Shown: in pieces, positions 1 to 5,118 of the stretch
How positions within the stretch are numbered: position 1 is the stretch's first letter
Layout of the letters: each line of letters begins with the position of its first letter
Assembly: GCA_023406225.1 (NCBI GenBank)
Contig: JAEXWS010000174.1
Span: 1-5,118 of the forward strand
From: Bacillota bacterium
GTDB lineage: Bacteria > Bacillota > Clostridia > Oscillospirales > Oscillospiraceae
DNA length: 5,118 nt
Direction: 5' to 3'
Position numbers and translations under genes: made by a program
Notes under the pieces: model-generated
The model's input: only the letters and a program-made list of their open reading frames with translations
What the model was told of the DNA's origin: nothing
The model's database searches: none

Positions 1-8
1 CGTATCAT
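1..8 (-). CDS. Start of a truncated downstream gene, possibly prmC
   Basis: Only the ATG (8-6), an ATA codon and two further bases are inside the window, so no protein family can be read. The start is credible because an AAAGGAG ribosome binding site (21-15 on the minus strand) lies 6 nt upstream. It is the next gene in the same direction after the DUF1385 gene. In many Clostridia and Bacilli a DUF1385 gene is followed by prmC, the release factor glutamine N5-methyltransferase, and then prfA. The prmC suggestion rests on that remembered synteny alone. The reading frame continues beyond position 1. Confidence 0.45.
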
Positions 9-80
9 CTCCGTCTCCTTTCCAGCCGCCCACGCCGTCCTCATCCCCCGCCATCCCGCGCCCGCAGGCGCAAGAGGGAA
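9..80. other. Short leader without a gene, between the truncated gene and repeat copy A
   Basis: Apart from the ribosome binding site of the truncated gene (21-15), this GC-rich stretch holds only a small stem, GCGCC (58-62) with GGCGC (67-71) around a CGCA loop. That stem could be an outlying part of the hairpin element that follows. I see no convincing promoter and no U-tract terminator. Confidence 0.4.
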
Positions 81-269
81 GGGGGCTAGGGGAAAACCTT
101 TGGTTTTCCCCAGTTGATTTGCCGGAGGCAAATCAACAAAATGGAATCATTTTCGGCAGGACATGCGCCTGCCGAAAATTCCCCGGCTCAGCCGCCCTGG
201 GCGGCGTTCACCAGTGACAGACGTCACTGGTGGTGAGGGGTCTAAGGGGGGGAGCCTGCTCCTCCCTTA
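81..269 (+). repeat. Composite multi-hairpin intergenic element, copy A
   Basis: Six stem-loops follow one another almost without spacers. H1: GGGGAAAACC 89-98 with 102-111, 10 bp, TTT loop. H2: GTTGATTTGCC 113-123 with 127-137, 11 bp, GGA loop. H3: ATTTTCGGCAGG 149-160 with 168-179, 12 bp, 7-nt loop. H4: GCCGCC 191-196 with 200-205, CTG loop. H5: CACCAGTGAC 209-218 with 223-232, 10 bp, AGAC loop, plus an outer U-G pair 208/233. H6: 243-269, a G-rich arm against CTCCTCCCTTA with one bulge and one wobble. The same order and several conserved words occur on the minus strand at 2989-2816. The copy is oriented opposite to the surrounding genes and ends 2 nt from the DUF1385 stop codon. No transposase, target duplication or U-tract is seen. 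It could be a dispersed non-autonomous repeat or a structured RNA. The hairpins are read directly; element status is inferred from two copies. Confidence 0.75.
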
Positions 270-271
270 CG

Positions 272-1243
272 TCACCACGCGTCCTTCCCCTTTGCAGACG
301 GCAGCACCAGCTCCAACGACCGGATGGCGCATTCGATCATACCGTCGTCCGGCTCGTTGGTGGTGAAATTCTGCATCCACATGCCGGGGGCGGTGAGCCA
401 TTTGGCCAGGCGGTTGTCCTGGGCGTGGCGGCCCACCCAGCGGTTGAACTCGTAGGTGACGCCCACCACCAGGGGCAGCAGCAGCAGGTGGGCCAGGGTC
501 CGCAGCCAGACGTTGGTGATGGGCCAGATGCCGAACACCACGCTGGAGAGGAGGATGGACACAAAAATGACCACAAACAAAAAGCTCGTCCCGCAGCGGG
601 GATGGTGCCGGGGCTGGACCCGGACGTTCTCCACCGTCAGGGGAAGGCCCGCCTCGTAGCAGAAGATGGTCTTGTGCTCCGCGCCGTGATATTGGAATAC
701 CCGGTAAATGTCCTTTTGCTTGGAGCAGAAGACCAGATACAGCAGGAAAATGACGATTTTCAAAAGGCCTTCCACCAGATTGCGGCCCCACATGGGGAAG
801 CCGGGGAAAAAGTGCAGGATGCCGCCGGTGATGAAGGTGGGCAGGATGAGGAACAAAAAGACGGACAGCCCCACGCCCAGCAGCACCGCCAGCGCCACCA
901 CGGCGCTCTCCAGCTTTTTGCTGTTCAGGTGCTTTTCCAGCCACTGCTCAAACTTCCCGGGCTGAGCCGCCTCCTCTTCGGGATAGAAATCCGCCGAGTA
1001 CATCAGGGCTTTCACGCCCTTCACCATGGAATCCAGAAAGTTCACGGTGCCCCGGACTAAGGGCCAGCCCAGGCTGGGGTGGCGGTCCTTGATGAGCTTC
1101 AGCTCCTCCACCTTCTCCACCAGGTTTCCCTCCTGGTCCCGGACCACGATGGCCTGCTTTTCCGGGCCGCGCATCAGGATGCCTTCGATGAGCGCCTGTC
1201 CGCCGATGCTGGTGCGGAAGGCGCAGGAATTCTTCTCTGCCAT
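272..1243 (-). CDS. DUF1385 (YqhQ-like) multi-pass membrane protein
   Basis: A 323-residue protein of about the length usual for DUF1385 (the YqhQ family). Family signatures are visible: GGQALIEGILMRGP at 14-27, YHGAEHKTI at 185-193, HPRCGTSF at 214-221, and a C-terminal TTNEPDDGMIECA at 294-306. Hydrophobic stretches near 112-140, 158-174, 220-240 and 247-265 suggest about four membrane spans. The conserved His, Glu and Cys residues in the central motifs have prompted proposals of metal-dependent activity for the family, but no reaction is established. The ATG at 1243 follows an AAAGGGAG ribosome binding site (1255-1248) with a 4-nt gap, and a promoter lies at 1297-1269, so the gene appears to have its own transcript with a very short leader. 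The family is often found beside prmC and prfA, consistent with the truncated gene downstream. The identification is secure; the function is unknown. Confidence 0.93.
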   Translation of the reverse strand: MAEKNSCAFRTSIGGQALIEGILMRGPEKQAIVVRDQEGNLVEKVEELKLIKDRHPSLGWPLVRGTVNFLDSMVKGVKALMYSADFYPEEEAAQPGKFEQWLEKHLNSKKLESAVVALAVLLGVGLSVFLFLILPTFITGGILHFFPGFPMWGRNLVEGLLKIVIFLLYLVFCSKQKDIYRVFQYHGAEHKTIFCYEAGLPLTVENVRVQPRHHPRCGTSFLFVVIFVSILLSSVVFGIWPITNVWLRTLAHLLLLPLVVGVTYEFNRWVGRHAQDNRLAKWLTAPGMWMQNFTTNEPDDGMIECAIRSLELVLPSAKGKDAW

Positions 1244-1268
1244 GGGTCTCCCTTTCTAAGTTGACGAA

Positions 1269-1297
1269 ATTATATCATATCGCTCAGCGAAATGCAA
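1269..1297 (-). promoter_or_regulatory. Housekeeping-sigma promoter of the DUF1385 gene
   Basis: Read on the minus strand: a perfect TATAAT -10 box (1274-1269) preceded by TGA (1277-1275), which makes an extended -10. A weak TTGCAT -35 box (1297-1292) lies upstream, and the spacer is exactly 17 nt. The -35 matches consensus at only three positions, which the extended -10 can compensate for. Transcription should begin near 1262, giving a leader of about 19 nt that contains the ribosome binding site. This AT-rich patch stands out from the GC-rich surroundings. It suggests the DUF1385 gene is expressed independently of the kinase gene upstream. Confidence 0.8.
1276..1294. promoter_or_regulatory. 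Candidate operator: 19-bp dyad in the promoter spacer
   Basis: The sequence CATATCGCTCAGCGAAATG is an inverted repeat around position 1285, with 8 of 9 arm positions complementary (only 1279/1291 fails). It fills the spacer between the -10 and -35 boxes and overlaps the -35. A repressor bound here would block RNA polymerase. The symmetry is seen in the sequence; that it binds a protein is inference, and no specific regulator family is recognised. Confidence 0.4.
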
Positions 1298-1351
1298 ACA
1301 TTTGTTCGATTTTCGTAACAGGCCGCGGTTTGAAAAGGCAGCACGGCCCAT
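1298..1351 (-). other. Spacer between the kinase stop and the DUF1385 promoter
   Basis: It holds a weak inverted repeat, GGCCG (1321-1325) with CGGCC (1344-1348), separated by 18 nt and not followed by a U-tract. It is therefore not a convincing terminator, and read-through from the kinase gene into the DUF1385 gene is possible. Confidence 0.4.
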
Positions 1352-2794
1352 TCAATCCCGCATGGGCAGGCGGATGGTGACCACCGCGCCGCCGCCCTCG
1401 GCGTTGCCGATGGTGAACGTGCCGTTGTGCAATCCGATGATCTCGTCGCACACGGCCAGGCCGATGCCGCTGCCCCGGGCCTTGGAGGAGCCTTTGTAGA
1501 ACTTCTGCTTGATATAGGGCAGCTCCGCCTCGGGGATGCCGGGGCCGAAGTCCCGGACCCGGACCACCGCCTGGTCCCCCTCCCGGCAGACGGAGGCCGC
1601 GATGCGCTTTCCCCCGCCGCCGTGCTTGGCGGCGTTGTCCAGCACGTTGCAAAACACCTGCTTGAGCCGCTCCGGGTCGCCGGGGATGGGCGGCAGGTCC
1701 TCGTCGCCCGCGGCGTATTCCAGCTCGATCCCCTCCTGGCGGAACAACTCCCGGTAGGTGAAGATGGCATCCTCAAACTCCGCCTGGAGGTCCACCTCCT
1801 CGATGCGGAGGGTGAAGCGTCCATCCTCCATCTTGGAAAATTCCAGCAGCTCCTCTACCATGGTGGAGAGCCGCCGGGACTCGCTGAGGATGATGCGGAT
1901 GCCCCGGCGCATCTGCTCCGGGTCGTTGCCGGTGTCCTCCAGGATCGTCTCCCCCCAGCCGTTGATGGCGGTCAGGGGCGTGCGCAGCTCATGGGAGACG
2001 GAGGAGATGAACTCGGACTTCATCTTCTCGTTCTGGCCGATCTTCAGGGACATGTCGTTGATATTGTCCACCAATTGGCCCAGCTCGTCGGTGTATTTGT
2101 TCTCGATGCGGAAGCCGTAGCCTCCGGCGGAGATGCGCTTGGCCGCGTCGGTGACCACCGCCACCGGCTCCACCACGTTGTTGATAAACAGCAGGTTGGA
2201 GATGACCACCAGCGCCATGCAGATCACGGCCACAGCCAAGATCGCCAGCACCGCCAGCATGATCTGGCGGTTTACCGCCCGCAGGGAGGTGACCATGCGC
2301 ATGACCCCCTCCACCCTGCCTCCATAGGACAGCGGCGTGGAAACGGCCAGGATGTTCTCCCCCGTCTCCGGGTCCCGACCCTGGAACACCGGCAGCTCCT
2401 CGCCGTCCAGGGCTTTTTTGATGTCGTCGGTGCCGGGGGAGGTGCCCGCCGTCAGCCCCGAGGAGGAGGTCTGGATGCTGCCGCCGCTGGTGATGAACTG
2501 CAGCTCGATCTGTCCCTTGTCCTCAAAGGAGTTTACCGCCTGGTCCGCCATTTTGATGTATTCCACATAGCTGGTCATAAAATAGCTGTTGAACGCGTCC
2601 GCCATGGTGCTGGCCCGGCTCTCCAGGCCCTTTTGCATGCTGCTGTAGTAATAGCTGGAGACGCCGGCGGAAAACAGCGTCACGATGAGCACCAGCAGCA
2701 CCATGACCGGCATAACGGTGTTGACGATCCACCGCTGGCGCAGGCCCCGCAGCCGGAGCGCCTTCCATTTTACGTTCTTCTCTTCTTCCGCCAC
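1352..2794 (-). CDS. Membrane sensor histidine kinase (HAMP, HisKA, HATPase), WalK/PhoR-like
   Basis: A 480-residue kinase that senses an envelope signal and phosphorylates the response regulator encoded just upstream. Layout: basic cytoplasmic N-terminus (1-22), membrane span about 23-44, extracytoplasmic region 45-175, second span about 177-204, HAMP about 205-255, HisKA with VSHELRTPL and phospho-acceptor His268, and a HATPase domain with N box NVLDNAAKH (383-391), G1 DFGPGI (415-420), F box near Phe432 and G2 GSGIGL (441-446). All catalytic motifs look intact. The outer region resembles the single Cache-like domain of WalK/PnpS kinases (a DIKKALDGE segment, then PLSYGGRVEGVMRMV); its ligand is unknown. 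I chose the GTG at 2794 because AAGGAGG lies 8 nt upstream. An in-frame ATG at 2848 would add 18 residues but has no ribosome binding site and falls inside a hairpin of repeat copy B. Confidence 0.95.
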   Translation of the reverse strand: MAEEEKNVKWKALRLRGLRQRWIVNTVMPVMVLLVLIVTLFSAGVSSYYYSSMQKGLESRASTMADAFNSYFMTSYVEYIKMADQAVNSFEDKGQIELQFITSGGSIQTSSSGLTAGTSPGTDDIKKALDGEELPVFQGRDPETGENILAVSTPLSYGGRVEGVMRMVTSLRAVNRQIMLAVLAILAVAVICMALVVISNLLFINNVVEPVAVVTDAAKRISAGGYGFRIENKYTDELGQLVDNINDMSLKIGQNEKMKSEFISSVSHELRTPLTAINGWGETILEDTGNDPEQMRRGIRIILSESRRLSTMVEELLEFSKMEDGRFTLRIEEVDLQAEFEDAIFTYRELFRQEGIELEYAAGDEDLPPIPGDPERLKQVFCNVLDNAAKHGGGGKRIAASVCREGDQAVVRVRDFGPGIPEAELPYIKQKFYKGSSKARGSGIGLAVCDEIIGLHNGTFTIGNAEGGGAVVTIRLPMRD

Positions 2795-2800
2795 CGTCAA

Positions 2801-2810
2801 CACCTCCTTC
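2801..2810 (-). promoter_or_regulatory. Ribosome binding site that fixes the kinase GTG start
   Basis: GAAGGAGGTG (minus strand, 2810-2801) is a near-perfect anti-16S match, 8 nt before the GTG at 2794. It begins 5 nt after the last hairpin of repeat copy B (2835-2816), so that structure could affect ribosome access. Confidence 0.85.
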
Positions 2811-2815
2811 CGGCA

Positions 2816-2989
2816 AAGGGGGACCGGTCCCCCTTCAGATTTCCCCACACCAGTCTGCGGACCGGTGTGGCTGCCCCAGGGGCAGACAGGTCAAGGAATT
2901 TCCGCCGCGTACACGCCGCGGCGAAAACATTCCATTTTCTTCTCGCTCCAGGCGAAAGGACCGGGGACCCGCGGTCCCCTGACCCCTCC
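2816..2989 (-). repeat. Composite multi-hairpin intergenic element, copy B
   Basis: Read on the minus strand, it repeats the order of copy A. A GGAGGGGTCAGGGG lead-in (2989-2976) runs into H1, GGGGACC (2979-2973) with GGTCCCC (2969-2963). H2 is a weaker bulged stem (CTTTCGC with GCGAGAAG, about 2957-2939). H3, framed by AAAATGGAAT (2938-2929) and AAATTCC (2901-2895), pairs CGCCGCG 2923-2917 with CGCGGCG 2909-2903 and extends through a U-G pair to TTT/AAA. H4 is CTGCCC-CTG-GGGCAG (2885-2871). H5 is CCACACCGGTC 2870-2860 with GACTGGTGTGG 2855-2845, with one G-U pair. H6 is a perfect 20-bp palindrome at 2835-2816. The arms differ from copy A but still pair. It fills the gap between the regulator and kinase genes in their direction of transcription. 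No promoter or U-tract terminator is evident. Confidence 0.75.
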
Positions 2990-3000
2990 TTTATGCAAGG

Positions 3001-3687
3001 TCAAAAGCCCCACTTGTAGCCGTAGCCCCAGACCGTTGTAATGTAGGTGGGGTTTTGGACGTTGTCCTCGATCTTCAGCCGGAGGCGGCGGATGTTCACG
3101 TCCACGATCTTCAGCTCTCCGAAGTAATCCCGGCCCCAGACCATGTCCAAAATCTCCTCCCGGGAGAGGGCCTTGCCCGGATTTTCCATAAAGACCTTCA
3201 TGATGGAATACTCCACCTGGGTCAGCTTGATCCGCGCGCCGTTTTTTTCCAGAGTCCGGTTCCGGGTGTTCAGCAGGAAGGGGTCCTGGCGGATCTCTCC
3301 CGTCTGGGCGGTCTCATCCCCGCCCGCCCGGCGGAAAAGGGCGTCCACCCGGGCGGTCAGCTCCGCCGGGGAGAAGGGCTTGGTCACATAGTCGTCCGCG
3401 CCGGTCATCAATCCCGTCACCTTGTCCATCTCCTGGGAGCGGGCGGTGAGCATGATGATGCCGATCTTGGTGTTGGTGGCCCGGATGCGGCGGCGGACCT
3501 CGAACCCGTCGATGCCCGGCAGCATGATGTCCAGCAGGGCCACCTTTGTATCCGGGTCCTCCTTCAGGCACTCCAGGGCCGCCTCGCCGGTCTCGGCCTC
3601 GATCACGTCGTAGCCCGCCCGGCGCAGATTGATGACAATAAAGCTGCGGATGCTGGACTCATCCTCCAGAACCAGTACCTTTTTCAT
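3001..3687 (-). CDS. OmpR/PhoB-family response regulator
   Basis: A 228-residue DNA-binding response regulator, the usual length for this family. The receiver domain (about 1-118) has the acidic pocket Glu8/Asp9, phospho-acceptor Asp53 in LLDIMLPGIDG, Thr81 in MLTAR, and Lys103 in TKPF, so it should be phosphorylated normally. A short linker leads to a winged-helix trans_reg_C domain (about 130-228), with the recognition-helix segment IVDVNIRRLRLKI (194-206) and a C-terminal wing YITTVWGYGYKW (215-226). The ATG at 3687 follows AAAGGA with a suitable gap. It lies 31 nt after the lipoprotein gene and is most likely co-transcribed with it. The partner kinase is the next gene, but is separated by the 206-nt gap that holds repeat copy B. 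Target genes are unknown; there is no obvious tandem-repeat binding site in the window. Confidence 0.96.
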   Translation of the reverse strand: MKKVLVLEDESSIRSFIVINLRRAGYDVIEAETGEAALECLKEDPDTKVALLDIMLPGIDGFEVRRRIRATNTKIGIIMLTARSQEMDKVTGLMTGADDYVTKPFSPAELTARVDALFRRAGGDETAQTGEIRQDPFLLNTRNRTLEKNGARIKLTQVEYSIMKVFMENPGKALSREEILDMVWGRDYFGELKIVDVNIRRLRLKIEDNVQNPTYITTVWGYGYKWGF

Positions 3688-3718
3688 GATATCGTCCTTT
3701 CCTTCCGGTCCGGGCCGG

Positions 3719-5074
3719 TCAGTTGTCGCCGGGGTTCCATTCGCGGGTGATCAGATTGAATGCCTCCTGGACCTCTTTTTCCGTCACGCCCAGCTCCCAG
3801 GAGTCGTTGGCCTCCAGCAGCTCCGCCGCGTAGATGGCGGACTGCCGCCGCAGGATGAAGCGGTTGCCCCTGCCCGCCTTGATCTCCTGATTGGCCCCGG
3901 TGAGGGTGTAGATCTTCAAAAAGTCCCGGGGCGGCCGGCCGTTCTCTCCTCGGATGGAGAAGGTGACGGCGGATTCGTCCGCCCCCGCGCTGCGGGAGGT
4001 CACGATCTGGTCGGCCCAGCCGTCCGGCAGCTTCAAATACCAGCCGTCCTCCAGAGAGTGGTATGTGCTCACAGCCCTGAACGGCGTCCCCTGGACGTCA
4101 TAGCCGTACCAGTCCACCCGCTGGGACACGGCGTCCTCCCCGCCCCAGGCAGGCAGGTCCGCCGGAACGGGGACCTCGGTGGCGCCGTCGCCGTGGATGT
4201 CCGTGGGATAGAGGTTGCGGAAGGAGGCGATCTGCGTGGAGACGCCGGTGATATCGGAGAGCACGATGTTGGAAAGCTCCCCGTTGCGCACGGCCAGAAT
4301 GTCGGTGATGGCCTTGGACCCGTCGTCCACGCCGGTAATGAACAGCGCCGGCACGCCCCCCTGGAGCGCGCCCCTGGTCACGCGGCCCTGCTGGCTCAGC
4401 TCCGCCATGGTCATGGAGATGCGGACGGACGCCTTGCCCACCAAGCCGCCGTCCTGCCAGCCGTAATAGTCGGCCACGCCGCTGCCCTCTTCGTCCGCGT
4501 GGAGGACCACCAGCTCCAAAAGCTGGTCCTGGTCCAGGTCCATCACGGCGTACTTCACATAGTTCACGTTGTTGCCCAGCAGCTCCTCCGGCTCGCCCCG
4601 GCGCAGGGAGTAGATGGACAGCGCCTGGATGTCCGCGCTGACCCGCCAGCCCACCAGCAGCTCCGTGCGGCCGTCCTGGTCCAGGTCCCGGTAATCCACG
4701 CTGTAAATGCCGGTGCCGCTGCCCTCGATGACGGCGCTTGGCACATAGGTCTGGTCCCGGGCGGTGAAAATATAGATCTTCAGTGGTTTTTCATCGTTGG
4801 GACTGCGGAAAAAGGCGATGGCCTCCTGCTGTCCGTCCCCGTCCAGGTCCCGCATCTGCACCGGCTGGGTGTAGTTCCCGGAGGTGGGCGGCGCGTTTTC
4901 CGCGCCCCCGGCCAGGATGGCGTTGATCTGGTTATCCAGCTCCGTGTATTCCGGGGGGAGCTTGGGCAGGCTGTACAGCTCCTGGGGGGAGAGCGTGAAG
5001 CCGCAGCCGCTGAGCGCCAGCAGCATGATCCCCAGCGCCAGCGCCAGTCCAGCGCATTGAATCCGTCTTTTCAC
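3719..5074 (-). CDS. Secreted lipoprotein with FG-GAP/VCBS-like Asp-rich repeats
   Basis: A 451-residue protein with a type II signal peptide: basic start MKRR, hydrophobic core, and lipobox LSGC with Cys24 as the lipid anchor, so it should sit on the outer face of the membrane. The mature part carries four Asp-rich motifs of the calcium-binding FG-GAP/VCBS type: DLDGDGQQE (76-84), DLDQDGRTE (130-138), DLDQDQLLE (179-187, lacking the usual Gly) and DIHGDGATE (292-300). Alternating beta-like segments between them suggest a beta-propeller-like fold; the part after about 310 has no recognised motif. The start is a GTG at 5074 after a G-rich ribosome binding site (AAGGGGGG, gap about 6 nt). It is the first gene of the apparent lipoprotein-regulator-kinase cluster, which suggests a link to envelope sensing. 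No specific function can be assigned. Confidence 0.9.
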   Translation of the reverse strand: MKRRIQCAGLALALGIMLLALSGCGFTLSPQELYSLPKLPPEYTELDNQINAILAGGAENAPPTSGNYTQPVQMRDLDGDGQQEAIAFFRSPNDEKPLKIYIFTARDQTYVPSAVIEGSGTGIYSVDYRDLDQDGRTELLVGWRVSADIQALSIYSLRRGEPEELLGNNVNYVKYAVMDLDQDQLLELVVLHADEEGSGVADYYGWQDGGLVGKASVRISMTMAELSQQGRVTRGALQGGVPALFITGVDDGSKAITDILAVRNGELSNIVLSDITGVSTQIASFRNLYPTDIHGDGATEVPVPADLPAWGGEDAVSQRVDWYGYDVQGTPFRAVSTYHSLEDGWYLKLPDGWADQIVTSRSAGADESAVTFSIRGENGRPPRDFLKIYTLTGANQEIKAGRGNRFILRRQSAIYAAELLEANDSWELGVTEKEVQEAFNLITREWNPGDN

Positions 5075-5090
5075 AGCGGTCCCCCCTTCC

Positions 5091-5106
5091 GGCGGCTTCC
5101 GCCGCC
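5091..5106 (-). other. Small GC hairpin just upstream of the lipoprotein gene
   Basis: GGCGGC and GCCGCC enclose a 4-nt loop that reads GGAA on the minus strand, a GNRA-type tetraloop, a few bases before the lipoprotein ribosome binding site. There is no U-tract, so it is not a standard terminator. It may be part of the leader or the end of an upstream gene outside the window. Confidence 0.4.
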
Positions 5107-5118
5107 TCGAAATGTGCA

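Noticed and set aside
141..236. Small plus-strand frame of 31 codons in repeat copy A, with a 14-codon counterpart in copy B (2935-2891, minus), both starting ATGGAA
   Set aside because: Neither has a ribosome binding site, the lengths differ, and the shared residues are explained by the conserved AAAATGGAAT word and the H3 stem. It would deserve another look if many copies kept the frame.
81..269. CRISPR array or rho-independent terminator as an explanation for the repeated hairpins
   Set aside because: There are no identical direct repeats with unique spacers, and none of the stems is followed by a clear U-tract on either strand.
230..1060. Plus-strand open frame of 276 codons opposite the DUF1385 gene
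   Set aside because: It is a shadow of a well-supported minus-strand gene, with His/Gln-rich composition and no domain signature.
2871..2894. TTGACC on the minus strand (2894-2889) as a -35 box for the kinase gene
   Set aside because: No TATAAT-like -10 lies at a suitable distance; the following bases form the GC-rich H4 and H5 hairpins.
2985..2992. AAAGGAGG on the minus strand just after the regulator stop, as a ribosome binding site of a small gene
   Set aside because: No ATG, GTG or TTG start follows at a workable distance; the bases belong to the G-rich lead-in of repeat copy B.
1427..3019. Plus-strand open frame of 530 codons opposite the kinase gene
   Set aside because: It is antisense to a kinase with intact catalytic motifs, has His/Gln/Asp-rich low-complexity composition, runs through the repeat element, and shows no known domain. 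Long antisense frames are expected in GC-rich coding DNA.
3055..3750. Plus-strand open frame of 231 codons opposite the response regulator
   Set aside because: It lies antisense to a textbook OmpR-family regulator and has no recognisable motif.

Overview
The window looks like chromosomal DNA from a high-GC member of the Clostridia, most like the gut Oscillospiraceae (Flavonifractor/Lawsonibacter-like). This is inferred from the GC-rich codon choice, strong AAGGAGG-type ribosome binding sites, a Firmicutes-style lipobox, OmpR/WalRK-type signalling proteins and a DUF1385 membrane protein. No sequence search was possible, so the taxonomy is only a judgement.

All recognisable genes lie on the minus strand and are read from right to left. 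First comes a lipoprotein with four Asp-rich FG-GAP/VCBS-like motifs (5074-3719). It is followed after 31 nt by an OmpR-family response regulator (3687-3001). A gap of about 200 nt, filled by a multi-hairpin element, separates this from a membrane sensor histidine kinase (2794-1352, GTG start). A good extended -10 promoter then drives a DUF1385 (YqhQ-like) membrane protein (1243-272). A second hairpin-rich gap of about 260 nt leads to the first codons of another minus-strand gene, cut off by the window edge at position 1. That gene may be prmC, judged only from family synteny.

The regulator and kinase form a two-component system. The lipoprotein, just upstream in the same direction, is probably an envelope partner, though its role is unknown. 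The DUF1385 gene has its own promoter and is probably a separate unit.

The most notable feature is not a gene. The two large intergenic gaps (about 81-269 on + and about 2989-2816 on -) appear to hold two copies, in opposite orientation, of the same composite element. It consists of about six stem-loops in the same order. A few short unpaired or flanking words are conserved (AAAATGGAAT, AAATTCC, a CTG loop, TCT(G)AAGGGGG), while the stem arms differ in sequence yet still pair. G-U wobbles in both copies fall on the same element strand, which suggests that the element is selected as RNA. One copy separates the regulator from its kinase and ends just before the kinase ribosome binding site.
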